Counted from the first letter of the stretch, positions 8,534-18,098 are shown. The stretch: 64,000 nt of DNA from Georgenia ruanii (GCF_009193175.1 NZ_VUKE01000001.1:435089-499088), one strand, 5' to 3'. A program made the numbers and translations. The notes: generated by a model from the sequence alone, not told the origin.

Positions 8534-9568
8534 ATGACTGTCGCCCGCCACGTCGTCTTCCCGGCCCTGCGCCTGCTCGTGTGGGCGGTGATCGCCGCGG
8601 CGCTGGTCAAGCTGGCGTTCTTCGGCGGCGCCGCGGCCGCTCCCGCCGGTCCGGTCGACGTGCCCGGTGCGGTGTTCACCGACCCGGTCGCCACGGTGAC
8701 CACCGGCACGGTGTCCAACACCATCACGGTGGATGCCACCGTGCGGGCCGACCCGGCCGTGGAGGCCAAGGCGACGATGGAGGGCACCGTGGGCTACCTC
8801 GCCGTGGCCGACGGCGCGCACGTCGAGGCCGGCGCGGCCGTGCTGGAGATCCGGCAGGAGGTGCCCGTCGACCCGGTGGAACGGGTGGATGCCGACGGCA
8901 ACGTCACCGTGGTGGAGCACAAGCCGCGCATCAAGCGGTCGACGGTCACCGCGCCAGTGGCCGGCACGGTCTCGCTGCGGGTCCTGCGCGACCAGCAGGT
9001 GGGCATCGGCGACGTCGTCGCCGCCGTCACCCCGGGCACGTTCTCGGTGACCGGGCCGCTGACGGCCGAGCAGCAGTACCGCCTGCTGGACGCCCCGAGC
9101 GAGGCGAGCGTCGAGGTCCGCGGCGGGCCCGCCCCCTTCACCTGCACCGGCCTGACCACCGGCACCGAGGTCACCCCGGGCGCCGGCGCGCCCACCGTCC
9201 CCGGCGACCCGTTCGCCCCGCCGGCTGAGCCGAGCGCGACCGTCGAGGTGCGCTGCGCCGTCCCCGCCGACGTCACGGTGTTCCCCGGCCTGGCCGGGAC
9301 GATGACGGTCACCGCCGGTCAGGCCAGCGACGTGCTGGTCGTGCCCGTCACCGCCGTCCAGGGACTGTTCGCCACCGGGAACGTCTGGGTCGTGGTGGCC
9401 GAGGGCGCCGAGCCGACCAAGACGTCGGTCGGCCTGGGCATGACCGACGGTCAGGTCGTGCAGATCACCGAGGGCCTCGCCGAGGGCGACACGATCCTCG
9501 AGTTCATCCCGGTCGGGGACGTCCCGCCCGTCGGTGGGCAGGAGATGATGGTCGGGCGGGGCTTCTGA
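8534..9568 (+). CDS. Membrane-fusion / periplasmic-adaptor-like protein of an ABC exporter (344 aa)
   Basis: One N-terminal membrane helix (about residues 8-30) is followed by an extracytoplasmic chain with lipoyl-like halves (VEAKATMEGTVGYLAVADGA and TVTAPVAGTVSLRVLRDQ). A beta-barrel/MPD-like end follows (LVVPVTAVQG, EGLAEGDTILEF). This matches HlyD/MacA-type adaptors. The gene ends with TGATG, overlapping the ATPase gene, so the three form a MacA-MacB-like exporter split into ATPase and permease. The exported substrate is unknown; in Gram-positives such systems handle peptides or lipoproteins. GGGGG a few bases before the ATG is the only ribosome-binding hint. Confidence 0.85.
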   Translation: MTVARHVVFPALRLLVWAVIAAALVKLAFFGGAAAAPAGPVDVPGAVFTDPVATVTTGTVSNTITVDATVRADPAVEAKATMEGTVGYLAVADGAHVEAGAAVLEIRQEVPVDPVERVDADGNVTVVEHKPRIKRSTVTAPVAGTVSLRVLRDQQVGIGDVVAAVTPGTFSVTGPLTAEQQYRLLDAPSEASVEVRGGPAPFTCTGLTTGTEVTPGAGAPTVPGDPFAPPAEPSATVEVRCAVPADVTVFPGLAGTMTVTAGQASDVLVVPVTAVQGLFATGNVWVVVAEGAEPTKTSVGLGMTDGQVVQITEGLAEGDTILEFIPVGDVPPVGGQEMMVGRGF

Positions 9569-10356
9569 TGCCGCTCCTCGAGCTGCGCGCCGTCACCCGG
9601 AGCGTCCGGCTCCCCGACCTCAGCGAGCTGCACATCCTGCGCGGGGTGGACCTCGCCGTCGAGGCCGGCGAGCACGTCTCCGTCGTCGGCAGGTCCGGCA
9701 CCGGCAAGTCGACCCTGCTGAACATCCTCGGCCTGCTGGACTCCCCCACGTCCGGTGAGTACCTGCTCGACGGCGCCGACGTCGGCCGCCTCGGTGGGCG
9801 GCGGCGGGCGCGGCGGCGCGGGGAGGACTTCGGCTTCGTCTTCCAGCAGTTCAACCTGCTGCCGGGGCGCACCGCGCTGGAGAACGTCGTCGCGCCGCTG
9901 CTCTACGCCCGCGGCCGCGCCTTCTGGCGCCGCAAGCGCACCGCCCAGGAGATGCTCGACCGGGTGGGGCTGGCGGGGCGGATGGACTCGCTGCCCGCCC
10001 AGCTCTCCGGCGGCGAGCAGCAGCGGGTGGCCATCGCCCGCGCGCTGGTGCGCGCGCCCCGGGTCATCCTCGCCGACGAACCCACCGGCGCCCTCGACGT
10101 CGACACCGGCCGGGAGGTCATCGACCTGCTCGACGGCATCGCCTCGGACACGGGCGCGGCGCTCATCGCCATCACCCATGACCTGGCCGTCGCCTCCCGG
10201 GCGCGGCGCCACCTGCGCCTCGGCGACGGCGTGCTCACGCCCATCGAGATCGCCCCACGCAGCGGCGGCACGCTGGAGTCGCTCGTCGGCTCCGACGTCG
10301 TGGTCCCCGCGATCGACGGCGCCGGGCGCGCGGCAAGTGCGGAGGTCACCTCGTGA
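9568..10356 (+). CDS. ABC transporter ATP-binding protein, MacB/LolD type (262 aa)
   Basis: All nucleotide-binding motifs are present: Walker A GRSGTGKST (residues 41-49), Q-loop FVFQQFNLLPGRTALENV, signature LSGGEQQRVAIARAL, Walker B VILADEPTGALD and switch His in ITHDL. The Q-loop/signature pattern is that of the type VII (MacB, FtsE, LolD) class. It overlaps its neighbours by 1 and 4 nt, so it is co-translated with the adaptor and the permease. The 30-residue C-terminal tail after the helical domain is not conserved. Confidence 0.95.
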   Translation: MPLLELRAVTRSVRLPDLSELHILRGVDLAVEAGEHVSVVGRSGTGKSTLLNILGLLDSPTSGEYLLDGADVGRLGGRRRARRRGEDFGFVFQQFNLLPGRTALENVVAPLLYARGRAFWRRKRTAQEMLDRVGLAGRMDSLPAQLSGGEQQRVAIARALVRAPRVILADEPTGALDVDTGREVIDLLDGIASDTGAALIAITHDLAVASRARRHLRLGDGVLTPIEIAPRSGGTLESLVGSDVVVPAIDGAGRAASAEVTS

Positions 10357-11555
10357 CCGGCGTCGTCGGGGCGCTCGTGGAGGCCTGGGACGAGCTGCGG
10401 CTGCACAAGCTGCGGGTGCTGCTCTCGCTCATCGGCGTGGCGGTGTCGGTGGCGGCGATGACCGCCGTGCTCGCCGTCGGGCAGATGACCGCCCAGGCCC
10501 AGACCGAGATGATGGACCGCGACATGGGCCGCCAAGTCACCTTGTTCGTCAACGCGTCCGGGCCTTCGCCCGGCGCGACGGCGGAGGCGGTGCCGGCCAT
10601 GCGGGCGCTCGTCGAGCGCTACCAGATCGAGCACGCCTCGGTGATGATGTGGGCTCCGGGGCGCTTTCGCGCCGGCGGGGCCACGTTCGACACCGACCTG
10701 CGCCTGGTCGACCAGCCCTACGGGCTCATGCACCGCGTCCAGGTGGTCGACGGCGCCTGGTTCGCCGAGGGCGACGCCGACCGGCTGGCGCCGCTGCTCG
10801 TGGTCAACGAGGCCTTCCTCGCGGCCGTCGGCTCGCCCGGCCTGGCGACGCACCCGACGGTGACCCTGCCGGGGGCGAACCCCGTCACCTTCGTCGTCGG
10901 CGGCGTCGTCGCGAACCGCTGGCCGGAGGAGATGCCGACCGCGTTCGCGCTGTACGACTCCTACACCCGCGTCGCCGGCCACACGATCGATCCGGCCATG
11001 GGGATGGTCCCGCAGATGGAGCTCTGGGTGCCGCCCGAGACGGCCGACCTCGGCATGGAGACCGTGCGCCGCGACCTGTCCGCGGCCCTCGGCGAGGGGG
11101 CGATGGTCGACGTCGGCAGCAACGTGCTGCCCGACCAGGCCGCGTTCAACCGCACCTTCCAGCTCGTCGTGCTCGGCATCGGCACCCTCGTGCTCCTGCT
11201 CGGGGCGCTGAGCCTGGTGAACATCTCGCTGGTCACCGTCCGGCAGCGCATCCGCGAGATCGGCATCCGGCGGTCCTTCGGGGCCACGTCGGGCCGGGTG
11301 TTCTTCTCGATCATGCTCGAGTCGGTCGTGGCGACGGCGGTGGCCGGCGTGGTCGGCGTCGGACTCGCGGTGGTCGTGGTGCGAAACCTCCCGCTGGAGA
11401 CCGTGCTCGGCTTCGGGCTGCAGGACACCCCGCCGTTCCCGCTCACGGCGGCCCTTACCGGGCTCGCGGCCGCGGCCGGGGTGGGGACGTTGGCGGGGCT
11501 GCTGCCCGCCGCCGTCGCCGTGCGGGTGCGGCCGATCGACGCCATCCGGTACTGA
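10353..11555 (+). CDS. FtsX/MacB-like ABC transporter permease (400 aa)
   Basis: A first membrane helix (about residues 20-45) is followed by a large extracytoplasmic MacB core domain. Three helices near the C-terminus (about 265-295, 320-345 and 365-390) form the FtsX domain with the family motif REIGIRRSFGAT between them. The short N-terminus (EAWDELRLHKLRVLLSLIGVAV) is typical. The GTG start overlaps the ATPase stop (GTGA). Together with the two upstream genes it builds a tripartite mechanotransmission-type exporter. Confidence 0.92.
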   Translation: MTGVVGALVEAWDELRLHKLRVLLSLIGVAVSVAAMTAVLAVGQMTAQAQTEMMDRDMGRQVTLFVNASGPSPGATAEAVPAMRALVERYQIEHASVMMWAPGRFRAGGATFDTDLRLVDQPYGLMHRVQVVDGAWFAEGDADRLAPLLVVNEAFLAAVGSPGLATHPTVTLPGANPVTFVVGGVVANRWPEEMPTAFALYDSYTRVAGHTIDPAMGMVPQMELWVPPETADLGMETVRRDLSAALGEGAMVDVGSNVLPDQAAFNRTFQLVVLGIGTLVLLLGALSLVNISLVTVRQRIREIGIRRSFGATSGRVFFSIMLESVVATAVAGVVGVGLAVVVVRNLPLETVLGFGLQDTPPFPLTAALTGLAAAAGVGTLAGLLPAAVAVRVRPIDAIRY

Positions 11556-11606
11556 CGGCCGCCGACGCGGCCGCCCAGCGGCTCGACGGCGCAGCGACCT
11601 AGGGGG

Positions 11607-12419
11607 TCAGACGTCGTAGGTGACCACGACGGGGGCGTGGTCGGAGAAGCGCTGGTCGTAGGCGTCGGCCCGGTCCACGACGGCGGTGGTGGCCCGCTCG
11701 GCGGCGCCCGGGGTGGCGAGCTGGTAGTCGATGCGCCAGCCGGAGTCGTTGTCGAACGCCTTGCCGCGCCAGGACCACCAGGTGTAGGGCCCGGGGCCGT
11801 CCCCGCCCAGCCGGCGGCCCAGGTCGACCCAGTCGTCGGCGAACCACTTCTCGAGGTAGGCGATCTCCTCGTCGAGGACGCCGGAGGTCTTGTTGTGGTT
11901 GCCCTTCCAGTTCTTGATGTCCACGTCGCGGTGGACGATGTTGATGTCGCCGCCGACGACGACGTCGCGCTCCCCTGCGCGAGCCTGCTCGGCGAGCGCG
12001 CTCATGCGGGCGGTGACCTTCTCGAGGTGCGCGTACTTGGCGTCCATCTTGTCCGTGCCCACCGTGCCCGAGTGGACGTAGACGGAGACGACCGTCAGGG
12101 GCCGGTCGGTGCCGGGCAGATCGAGGTCCATCTCGACCCACCGGCCGGTGTCCACCGCGGGCTCGTCGTCGCCCAGGCCGACCCGGACGGCGGATGCGGG
12201 CAGCCGGGACGCGACCGCGACACCGGCGCGGCCCTTGAGGTCACAGGCCTGGTGGGCGATGTGCCAGCCGTCGCCGAGGTGGTCGGCGAGGATCTCGTCG
12301 TTGGCGCGCACCTCCTGCAGCAGGAGAACCTCGGGGCGGCGGTGGGAGATCCAGGCGTCCATGCCGCGCTTGAAGGCGGCCCGGATGCCGTTGACGTTGA
12401 CGGTGGCGATGCTCAGCAC
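11607..12419 (-). CDS. xthA: Exodeoxyribonuclease III (270 aa)
   Basis: This is an AP endonuclease/3'-5' exonuclease of the EEP fold, acting in base-excision repair. Motifs run in order: TVNVNGIRAA, LLLQEVRA (catalytic Glu), GGDINIVHRDVDIKN, WRIDYQLATP and SDHAPVVV (catalytic His). The GTG at 12419 was chosen because GATACT lies 6 nt upstream and the family N-terminus begins there. It is convergent with the permease gene, separated by 51 bp. The length is normal for the family. Confidence 0.95.
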   Translation of the reverse strand: MLSIATVNVNGIRAAFKRGMDAWISHRRPEVLLLQEVRANDEILADHLGDGWHIAHQACDLKGRAGVAVASRLPASAVRVGLGDDEPAVDTGRWVEMDLDLPGTDRPLTVVSVYVHSGTVGTDKMDAKYAHLEKVTARMSALAEQARAGERDVVVGGDINIVHRDVDIKNWKGNHNKTSGVLDEEIAYLEKWFADDWVDLGRRLGGDGPGPYTWWSWRGKAFDNDSGWRIDYQLATPGAAERATTAVVDRADAYDQRFSDHAPVVVTYDV

Positions 12420-12550
12420 CCGGCCAGTATCGCCGAGCCCACCGACACGCTGGCCCGCGGGTCCAGGCAGCACACCCGCTCAGGGCCTCCCGGTGGCACG
12501 ACTCACACCGCGCGGCTCGGCTGCAGTGGCCCCGGCCGTCGCGTGAAGGC

Positions 12551-14092
12551 TCAGGCGGTCCGGTCGAAGTCGACGAGGTGGCGTTCGAGGAGTCGCTTGA
12601 GGCGGCTGTCGGTGGCGTGTCGGCCTGGTGGTGCGGTCGCTCGCGCGGGTGGGTGGCCGGGCAGGGGTGGGGCGTGGGAGGTGTAGCGGTGTCCGGTGGG
12701 GGTGGTGAGCTCGACGACGTGCCCGCCGGGCCCGGCCCGCTGACACGCGGTGTTGCCGCCGGCGTTGTCGTCGCCCGGGGCGGCGGTGTGGAGGGTGCGG
12801 GCGGTCCAGCCGGGGGCCTGCCTGGCGTAGTTGCAGCCCTCGCAGGCCCCGCGCAGGTTGTGCGCGGTGGTGGGCCCGCCCTCGGCGGCGGGGACGACGT
12901 GGTCGCGGTGGCGGATCGGCGCGTCGCACCAGTTCGTCCGGCACGCCTGGTCCCGCACGGCGATGAACCGGGCCAGGCCGGGCGGGGCGATGCGGCGGCG
13001 GGAGTCCAGCGCGACCAGCTCGCCGGTGCCCGGGGCGGTGAACAACCGCCGCAACCACGCCAGCACCTTCCCCGCGTCGGCGTTCGTCTCGCCGCCGGTG
13101 CCGGCTGAGGCGTCGAGGCGGTCGGTGATCAGGTCGCGGGCGAACTGCGCGGGCACGGTCCCGTAGCCGGGGATGACGGCGGGCTCGGCATCGCCGGCGA
13201 GCAGGGCCTTGTCGGTCATGACCAGCTGGACCTCGATCGGCACCCGCTCCGCGCACGCCTGGCCGGTGACGCGTTCGACCAGGGTGTCGGCCATGATCTG
13301 CCCCCGGCTCCTGCCGTCGCCCTGGGCGCGCAGCGCGTCCGCCGTCCTCGTCAGGGCCGCCCACACCCCCACGCCCTGGGCGACCGGCAGCAGCCCGGTC
13401 AGGTAGGTCATGGTGTCCGGGGCCGGGCGCAGGCTCACCCCGCGCTCGTGCTCGGCCCTTCGGGCCCGGGCCACCACACCGGCGGCGTCCAGGCGGTAGG
13501 CGATCTGCCTGGCCCGGGCCACCAGCGCCCTGGTGCCCAGCCGCTCGACCGCGACCGGGTCGGCCCACAGCTGGGCGTCGAAGGCGGCCCGGGCGGGGGC
13601 GTCCAGGCAGATCGACTCGCGCACCAGCAGCGTGGCCCGCCACTCGCTCAACGCCCCGGACTCCAGCGCGGCGTACGTGTGGGGCATCTCCAGCACCAGC
13701 GCCTTCGCCAGGCCCAGCAGCCGCCCGCCCTGGTGCGGAGACTCCCGGCGGGCCAGCGCCACCTGCGCCCCCACCCCCCGCCCCCGCCGGACCGCGGGCA
13801 CCCCGGCCGCCTCCTGTTCGCGGCGCTGGGAGAGGTCCAGGTCCACCGCGATCCGCGCCTGCGCCGCCGCCGCGGCCGCCTTCAGCTCCTCCAACACCCG
13901 CAGCTGGTCGACCCGCTCGACATCCGACACGTCGCGGTCCAGTTCGGCGAGGGTCTCGCGGAATCGGGCCACATCGCCCGACGTCGCCCGGGCCGGAGCC
14001 GCCACAACCGACGGGACCGAGGGCGCCGCCGGGGCAGGGTCCGGACCGGGCTGCCCCGCACCCCGGTCCCGGCCACCCCGCCTATCGAACAC
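12551..14092 (-). CDS. DUF222 / HNH endonuclease-domain protein (513 aa)
   Basis: A long helical DUF222 domain (about residues 45-350, including ERVDQLRVLEELKAAAAAAQ and ALSEWRATLLVRES) precedes a C-terminal HNH nuclease module. Its hallmark residues are CRTNWCDAPIRHRDHVVP, then N and CEGCNYARQAP. These are the zinc and active-site residues of the 13E12-type family that is multicopy in many actinobacteria. Function is unknown. The chosen GTG lies 7 nt after TAGTGT, fitting a leaderless mRNA; an in-frame ATG at 14122 is the alternative. Pro/Ala-rich ends of the protein are probably disordered. Confidence 0.88.
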   Translation of the reverse strand: MFDRRGGRDRGAGQPGPDPAPAAPSVPSVVAAPARATSGDVARFRETLAELDRDVSDVERVDQLRVLEELKAAAAAAQARIAVDLDLSQRREQEAAGVPAVRRGRGVGAQVALARRESPHQGGRLLGLAKALVLEMPHTYAALESGALSEWRATLLVRESICLDAPARAAFDAQLWADPVAVERLGTRALVARARQIAYRLDAAGVVARARRAEHERGVSLRPAPDTMTYLTGLLPVAQGVGVWAALTRTADALRAQGDGRSRGQIMADTLVERVTGQACAERVPIEVQLVMTDKALLAGDAEPAVIPGYGTVPAQFARDLITDRLDASAGTGGETNADAGKVLAWLRRLFTAPGTGELVALDSRRRIAPPGLARFIAVRDQACRTNWCDAPIRHRDHVVPAAEGGPTTAHNLRGACEGCNYARQAPGWTARTLHTAAPGDDNAGGNTACQRAGPGGHVVELTTPTGHRYTSHAPPLPGHPPARATAPPGRHATDSRLKRLLERHLVDFDRTA

Positions 14093-14206
14093 GTGTAGGA
14101 CACTACCCGCGGGGTGCGACATCCGCCCCGGGCCTGGGGATAGACCATGCGGAATCGCGAGAGGGGGTCGGCATGCACAGAATCGCCGCCCCCGGCTCGA
14201 ATACGA

Positions 14207-14234
14207 CAGGGCGGGCCGCTCACGCGACCCGCCC
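14207..14234 (-). terminator. Terminator hairpin after folD
   Basis: AGGGCGGG (14207-14214) pairs perfectly with CCCGCCCT (14227-14234) around a 12-nt loop, 23 nt beyond the folD stop. There is no U-tract, as is common in high-GC actinobacteria. Confidence 0.6.
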
Positions 14235-14257
14235 TCGCTCGTGCGCCGTCTCGACCG

Positions 14258-15139
14258 TCAGGCGGCCATCCGCTCCGCGGTGTCCACGACGTTCGCCAGC
14301 AGCATCGCCCGGGTCATCGGCCCGACGCCGCCGGGGTTGGGCGAGAGCCAGCCCGCCACCTCGTCGACCCCGGGCGCGACGTCGCCGCGCAGCTTCGTCT
14401 TGCCGGTCGCGGGGTCGACGGCCCGCGACACCCCCACGTCCAGCACGACCGCGCCCGGCTTGACCATGTCCGCCGTGATGATGCCCGGCTGCCCGGCGGC
14501 CGCCACGACCACGTCCGCCGCGCGCACGTGGGTGGCGAGATCCGCCGTCCCCGTATGGGTCAGCGTCACGGTGGCGTTGACGTCCTTGCGGGTGAGCAGC
14601 AGCCCGATGCTGCGTCCGACGGTCGTCCCGCGGCCGACGACGCACACGTCCTTGCCCCCCAGGGACACCCCGTGCCGGGCGACGAGCTCGAGCACCGCGC
14701 GCGGCGTGCACGGCAGCGGCGAGGTGATCTCGTCCTTGACGCGCAGCACGAGCCGGCCGAGGTTCGTCGGGTGCAGCCCGTCGGCGTCCTTGGCCGGGTC
14801 GATCATCTCGAGGATGGCGTTGGCGTCGATCCCGCGCGGCAGCGGCAGCTGGACGATGTAGCCGGTGCAGGCGGGGTCGGCGTTGAGCCGAGCCACCGCG
14901 GCGGCGACGTCGTCCTGCGTGGCCGTGGCGGGCAGGTCCTCGCGGATGGAGGCGATGCCGACCTCGGCGCAGTCGCGGTGCTTGCCGGCGACGTACGCCT
15001 TCGAGCCCGGGTCCTCGCCGACCAGCACCGTGCCCAGGCCAGGCGTGACGCCGCGGGCACGCAGGGCGGCCACGCGGGTGGTCAGCTCCGCCTTGATCGC
15101 TGCGGCGGTGGCGCGCCCGTCCAGGACGCGCGCGGTCAC
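14258..15139 (-). CDS. folD: Bifunctional methylene-THF dehydrogenase / methenyl-THF cyclohydrolase (293 aa)
   Basis: FolD interconverts 5,10-methylene-, methenyl- and 10-formyl-tetrahydrofolate. Key motifs are SKAYVAGKH (catalytic Lys), VQLPLP, DADGLHP, the nucleotide-binding [11 protein letters not shown] and the C-terminal [13 protein letters not shown]. Its GTG overlaps the glyA stop (GTGA). It is therefore co-translated with glyA and lies under the same ZTP riboswitch. Serine hydroxymethyltransferase makes the methylene-THF that FolD converts to formyl-THF, so the pair supplies one-carbon units for purine synthesis. Confidence 0.97.
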   Translation of the reverse strand: MTARVLDGRATAAAIKAELTTRVAALRARGVTPGLGTVLVGEDPGSKAYVAGKHRDCAEVGIASIREDLPATATQDDVAAAVARLNADPACTGYIVQLPLPRGIDANAILEMIDPAKDADGLHPTNLGRLVLRVKDEITSPLPCTPRAVLELVARHGVSLGGKDVCVVGRGTTVGRSIGLLLTRKDVNATVTLTHTGTADLATHVRAADVVVAAAGQPGIITADMVKPGAVVLDVGVSRAVDPATGKTKLRGDVAPGVDEVAGWLSPNPGGVGPMTRAMLLANVVDTAERMAA

Positions 15140-16440
15140 TGCTGCAGGCCCGGGTAGAGCGGGAAGGCCTCGGTCAGGGCCCGCACCCGGGCCCGCTGCG
15201 CCTCGACGTCCGTGCCGGCGCCACCGACCAGCGTGGTGGCGATGATGTCCGCGACCTCGGTGAACTCCGCGGCGCCGAATCCGCGCGTCGCGAGCGCGGG
15301 CGTGCCGATGCGCAGGCCGGACGTCACGCGCGGCGGGCGGGGGTCGAAGGGGACGGCGTTGCGGTTGACCGTGATGCCGGCGGCGTGGAGGAGGTCCTCG
15401 GCCTGCTGGCCGTCCAGGGCGGCGTTGCGCAGGTCCACGAGCACCAGGTGCACGTCGGTGCCGCCGGTGACCAGCGAGATACCGGCGTCGGCGACGTCCT
15501 TCTCACTGAGCCGCTCGGCGATGATCCGGGCACCCTCGAGGGTGCGGCGCTGGCGGTCCTGGAACTCCTCGCCCGCGGCGATCTTGAACGCCACGGCCTT
15601 GGCCGCGACCACGTGCATGAGCGGGCCGCCCTGCTGCCCGGGGAACACGGCGGAGTTGATCTTCTTGCCGAAGGTCTCGGCGTCGCGCGAGAGCACGAAG
15701 CCCGAGCGCGGGCCGCCGATGGTCTTGTGCACGGTGGAGGAGACGACGTCCGAGTGCGGCACCGGCGACGGGTGCAGGCCCGCGGCGACCAGCCCGGCGA
15801 AGTGCGCCATGTCCGTCCACAGGTACGCGCCGACCTCGTCGGCGATCTCGCGGAACGCGGCGAAGTCGAGCTGGCGCGGGTAGGCCGACCATCCGGCGAT
15901 GATCACGCGGGGCCGCTGCTCCAGCGCGGTCTTGCGCACCGTCTCCATCTCGATGCGGTGGCTGTGCTCGTCCACCCCGTAGGAGGCGACGTCGTAGAGC
16001 TTGCCGGAGAAGTTGATCTTCATGCCGTGCGTGAGGTGCCCGCCGTGCGCCAGGCTCAGCCCAAGGATCTTGTCGCCGGGGTTGGCCAGCGCCATGAGGA
16101 CGGCGGCGTTGGCCTGGGCGCCCGAGTGGGGCTGGACGTTGGCGTACTCGGCGCCGAAGAGAGCCTTGGCGCGCTCGATGGCCAGGTTCTCGGCGATGTC
16201 GACCTGCTCGCAGCCGCCGTAGTACCGCCGGCCCGGGTAGCCCTCGGCGTACTTGTTCGTCAGCACGGAGCCCTGCGCCTGCAGGACGGCGCGCGGCACG
16301 AAGTTCTCGCTGGCGATCATCTCGAGCGTCTCGCGCTGGCGGGCGAGCTCGCCGTCGAGCACCGCGGCGATCTCGGGGTCGAGCTCCTGCAGGGACTGGT
16401 TGGCCACGGACGTGGCGCTGCCGGAAGTGGTCGGGCTCAT
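15136..16440 (-). CDS. glyA: Serine hydroxymethyltransferase (434 aa)
   Basis: A PLP enzyme that splits serine into glycine and methylene-THF. The active-site lysine motif [13 protein letters not shown] is clear, with [17 protein letters not shown] and [14 protein letters not shown] upstream. The ATG at 16440 follows a strong GGAGGAAGC ribosome-binding site and is preferred over a longer in-frame start. The first 20 or so residues (Ser/Thr-rich) precede the conserved fold. A ZTP riboswitch and a hairpin occupy the leader, so expression should rise when 10-formyl-THF is scarce and ZMP/ZTP accumulates. Confidence 0.97.
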   Translation of the reverse strand: MSPTTSGSATSVANQSLQELDPEIAAVLDGELARQRETLEMIASENFVPRAVLQAQGSVLTNKYAEGYPGRRYYGGCEQVDIAENLAIERAKALFGAEYANVQPHSGAQANAAVLMALANPGDKILGLSLAHGGHLTHGMKINFSGKLYDVASYGVDEHSHRIEMETVRKTALEQRPRVIIAGWSAYPRQLDFAAFREIADEVGAYLWTDMAHFAGLVAAGLHPSPVPHSDVVSSTVHKTIGGPRSGFVLSRDAETFGKKINSAVFPGQQGGPLMHVVAAKAVAFKIAAGEEFQDRQRRTLEGARIIAERLSEKDVADAGISLVTGGTDVHLVLVDLRNAALDGQQAEDLLHAAGITVNRNAVPFDPRPPRVTSGLRIGTPALATRGFGAAEFTEVADIIATTLVGGAGTDVEAQRARVRALTEAFPLYPGLQQ

Positions 16441-16460
16441 GCTTCCTCCGCTGGTGGTCT

Positions 16461-16479
16461 CACGCACACGGTGTGCGTG
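16461..16479 (-). promoter_or_regulatory. Leader hairpin between ZTP aptamer and glyA RBS
   Basis: CACGCACAC and GTGTGCGTG are perfectly complementary around a single base, so a stem with a small loop forms. It stands about 20 nt after the end of the aptamer and about 11 nt before the GGAGG of glyA. It may be part of the expression platform, masking or freeing the ribosome-binding site; the alternative pairing is not proven. Confidence 0.45.
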
Positions 16480-16499
16480 CGCACTCGGTGTGGTGACTC

Positions 16500-16579
16500 T
16501 CGGCCCAGGCGGACGACCTCGAATCTGGTGCTGGTGTCGCTCCCCGGTGGTTCCCCACCTCAGGCGCCAGTCGCGACGG
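16500..16579 (-). ncRNA. ZTP (pfl motif) riboswitch controlling glyA-folD
   Basis: Read on the minus strand, the leader carries the hallmarks of the ZMP/ZTP-sensing pfl aptamer. CGACTGGCG lies at the 5' side, then a GGTGGGGAACCACC stem-loop followed by CGGGGAGCG. After a variable linker, CCGCCTGGGC forms the conserved 3' pseudoknot arm at about 16503-16512. A TAGTCT -10 box at 16590-16585 places the RNA start near 16578, immediately before the aptamer. The gene it precedes, glyA, is among the commonest targets of this riboswitch class. Confidence 0.9.
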
Positions 16580-16633
16580 CGACGAGACTACCAAGTGCGC
16601 GCGGCCCCCGGCGGCGCCGTCCCGCGCCGGACG

Positions 16634-17143
16634 TCAGGGCTCGAGGCCGGCGAGGCTCTCCCCAGGCTCGTCCTCGCCCAGGATGCGGCGCAGGTAGGCG
16701 TAGGTGAGGTCGCCGGTATGCTGGTCGTACTGGTACTCGTAGCCCTGCTTGGCGTACATCGCGAGGTTCTGCTTGGAGTCCTGCCCGGTGAACACCCAGA
16801 CCTCCTTGGTCTGCTCGGGCAGGTACTGCAGCACGGCCATGAGCAGCTGGGTGCCGATCCCGCGCCCCTGGAGGTCCGGGACGACGGCGAGGCGGCCGAG
16901 GTTGGCCTTCTCCGCCTCGAGCTCGACCCGGATCGAGCCCACCAGGCGGTGGCCCAGCCAGGCGCCGAGGGTGACGACGTCGGGCTGCTTGATGTCCGCG
17001 ACCAGCTCGGTGAGCGACTGCGTCAGCGCCGGGAGGTTGGGGTCCCCGTACAGCTGCGCCTCGGTCACGAACGCCGCCCGGCGCACCGTGAGCAGCTCCC
17101 CCGCTTCGTCCTCGGTGATGAGGTCGATCCTGACGTCGTCCAT
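16634..17143 (-). CDS. GNAT-family N-acetyltransferase (169 aa)
   Basis: The acetyl-CoA-binding motif is LGRLAVVPDLQGRGIGTQLL (about residues 94-113), with a preceding beta-strand (VGSIRVELE) and a C-terminal YAKQGYEYQYDQHTGDLTYAYL strand. The protein ends with a short acidic tail. The substrate is unknown. The ATG at 17143 is preceded by CACACT and GGGGGC, so a leaderless or weak Shine-Dalgarno start is possible. The gene lies between glyA and the divergent purU with no clear functional link to either. Confidence 0.88.
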   Translation of the reverse strand: MDDVRIDLITEDEAGELLTVRRAAFVTEAQLYGDPNLPALTQSLTELVADIKQPDVVTLGAWLGHRLVGSIRVELEAEKANLGRLAVVPDLQGRGIGTQLLMAVLQYLPEQTKEVWVFTGQDSKQNLAMYAKQGYEYQYDQHTGDLTYAYLRRILGEDEPGESLAGLEP

Positions 17144-17240
17144 GCCCCCAGTGTGGCATCCACCCGGACGGGCCTGCGTCGTTACCCGCCCAGCGGACGC
17201 CCACCACCTGGGGCGACGCCCGGGCGCTACCCTCCGGCGG

Positions 17241-18098
17241 GTGAACGCCGCACCTGCCGAGCACCTTGTCCTCGCCCTCTCCTGCCCCGACCGGCCGGGG
17301 ATCGTCCACGCCGTGTCGGGGGCCCTCGCCGAGCACGGCGGGAACATCACCGAGTCCCAGCAGTTCGGCGACCCCTCCACCGGCCTGTTCTTCATGCGGG
17401 TGCAGGTCGAGACCCGGGCCCCGCGCCACGAGGTCGAGGGGGCGCTGGCGGCGGTGGGCCACGAGTTCGACATGACGTGGAAGCTCGACGAGGTCGGCCG
17501 GCCGGTCCGGACGCTGATCATGGCGTCCAAGGAGGCGCACTGCCTCGTGGACCTGCTGTTCCGGCAGCGCTTCCAGGGCCTGCCCATCGACGTCGTCGGC
17601 GTCGTCGCCAACCACCCGGACCTCGAGCCCATCGCCTCCTTCTACGGCGCGCCGTTCCACCACATCCCGGTGACCAAGGAGACCAAGCAGGACGCCGAGC
17701 GGGCACTGCTCAGCCTCGTGCGCGAGCACGACGTCGAGCTGGTGGTGCTGGCCCGGTACATGCAGATCCTCTCGGACAGCGTGTGCACCGAGCTGGCGGG
17801 CAACGTCATCAACATCCACCACTCCTTCCTGCCGAGCTTCAAGGGCGCCCGCCCCTACGCCCAGGCGCACACCCGCGGCGTGAAGCTCATCGGCGCCACG
17901 GCGCACTACGTCACCGCGGACCTGGACGAGGGCCCGATCATCGAGCAGGACGTCGAGCGGGTCACCCACGCCGACGACGTCGCGGAGATGGTGGCGCGCG
18001 GCCAGGACGTCGAGCGGCGGGTGCTGGCCCGCGCCGTGCGCTGGCACGCCGAGCACCGCGTGCTGCTCGACGGGCAACGCACCGTCGTCTTCCCCTGA
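17241..18098 (+). CDS. purU: Formyltetrahydrofolate deformylase (285 aa)
   Basis: PurU hydrolyses 10-formyl-THF to THF and formate, balancing the one-carbon pool. An N-terminal ACT domain (LSCPDRPGIVHAVSGALAEH, about residues 10-85) is followed by a formyltransferase-type hydrolase domain. That domain has NIHHSFLPSFKGA (catalytic His) and DLDEGPIIEQD (catalytic Asp). The GTG at 17241 follows TACCCT by 7 nt, suggesting a leaderless mRNA. Its position beside glyA-folD fits a shared role in C1 metabolism, although it is transcribed the other way and shows no riboswitch. Confidence 0.96.
   Translation: MNAAPAEHLVLALSCPDRPGIVHAVSGALAEHGGNITESQQFGDPSTGLFFMRVQVETRAPRHEVEGALAAVGHEFDMTWKLDEVGRPVRTLIMASKEAHCLVDLLFRQRFQGLPIDVVGVVANHPDLEPIASFYGAPFHHIPVTKETKQDAERALLSLVREHDVELVVLARYMQILSDSVCTELAGNVINIHHSFLPSFKGARPYAQAHTRGVKLIGATAHYVTADLDEGPIIEQDVERVTHADDVAEMVARGQDVERRVLARAVRWHAEHRVLLDGQRTVVFP

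Noticed and set aside
17144-17240. A third ZTP riboswitch before purU
   Set aside because: The 97-bp gap lacks the ACTGGCG and GGGGAGCG elements, and the promoter appears to start transcription at the GTG itself.
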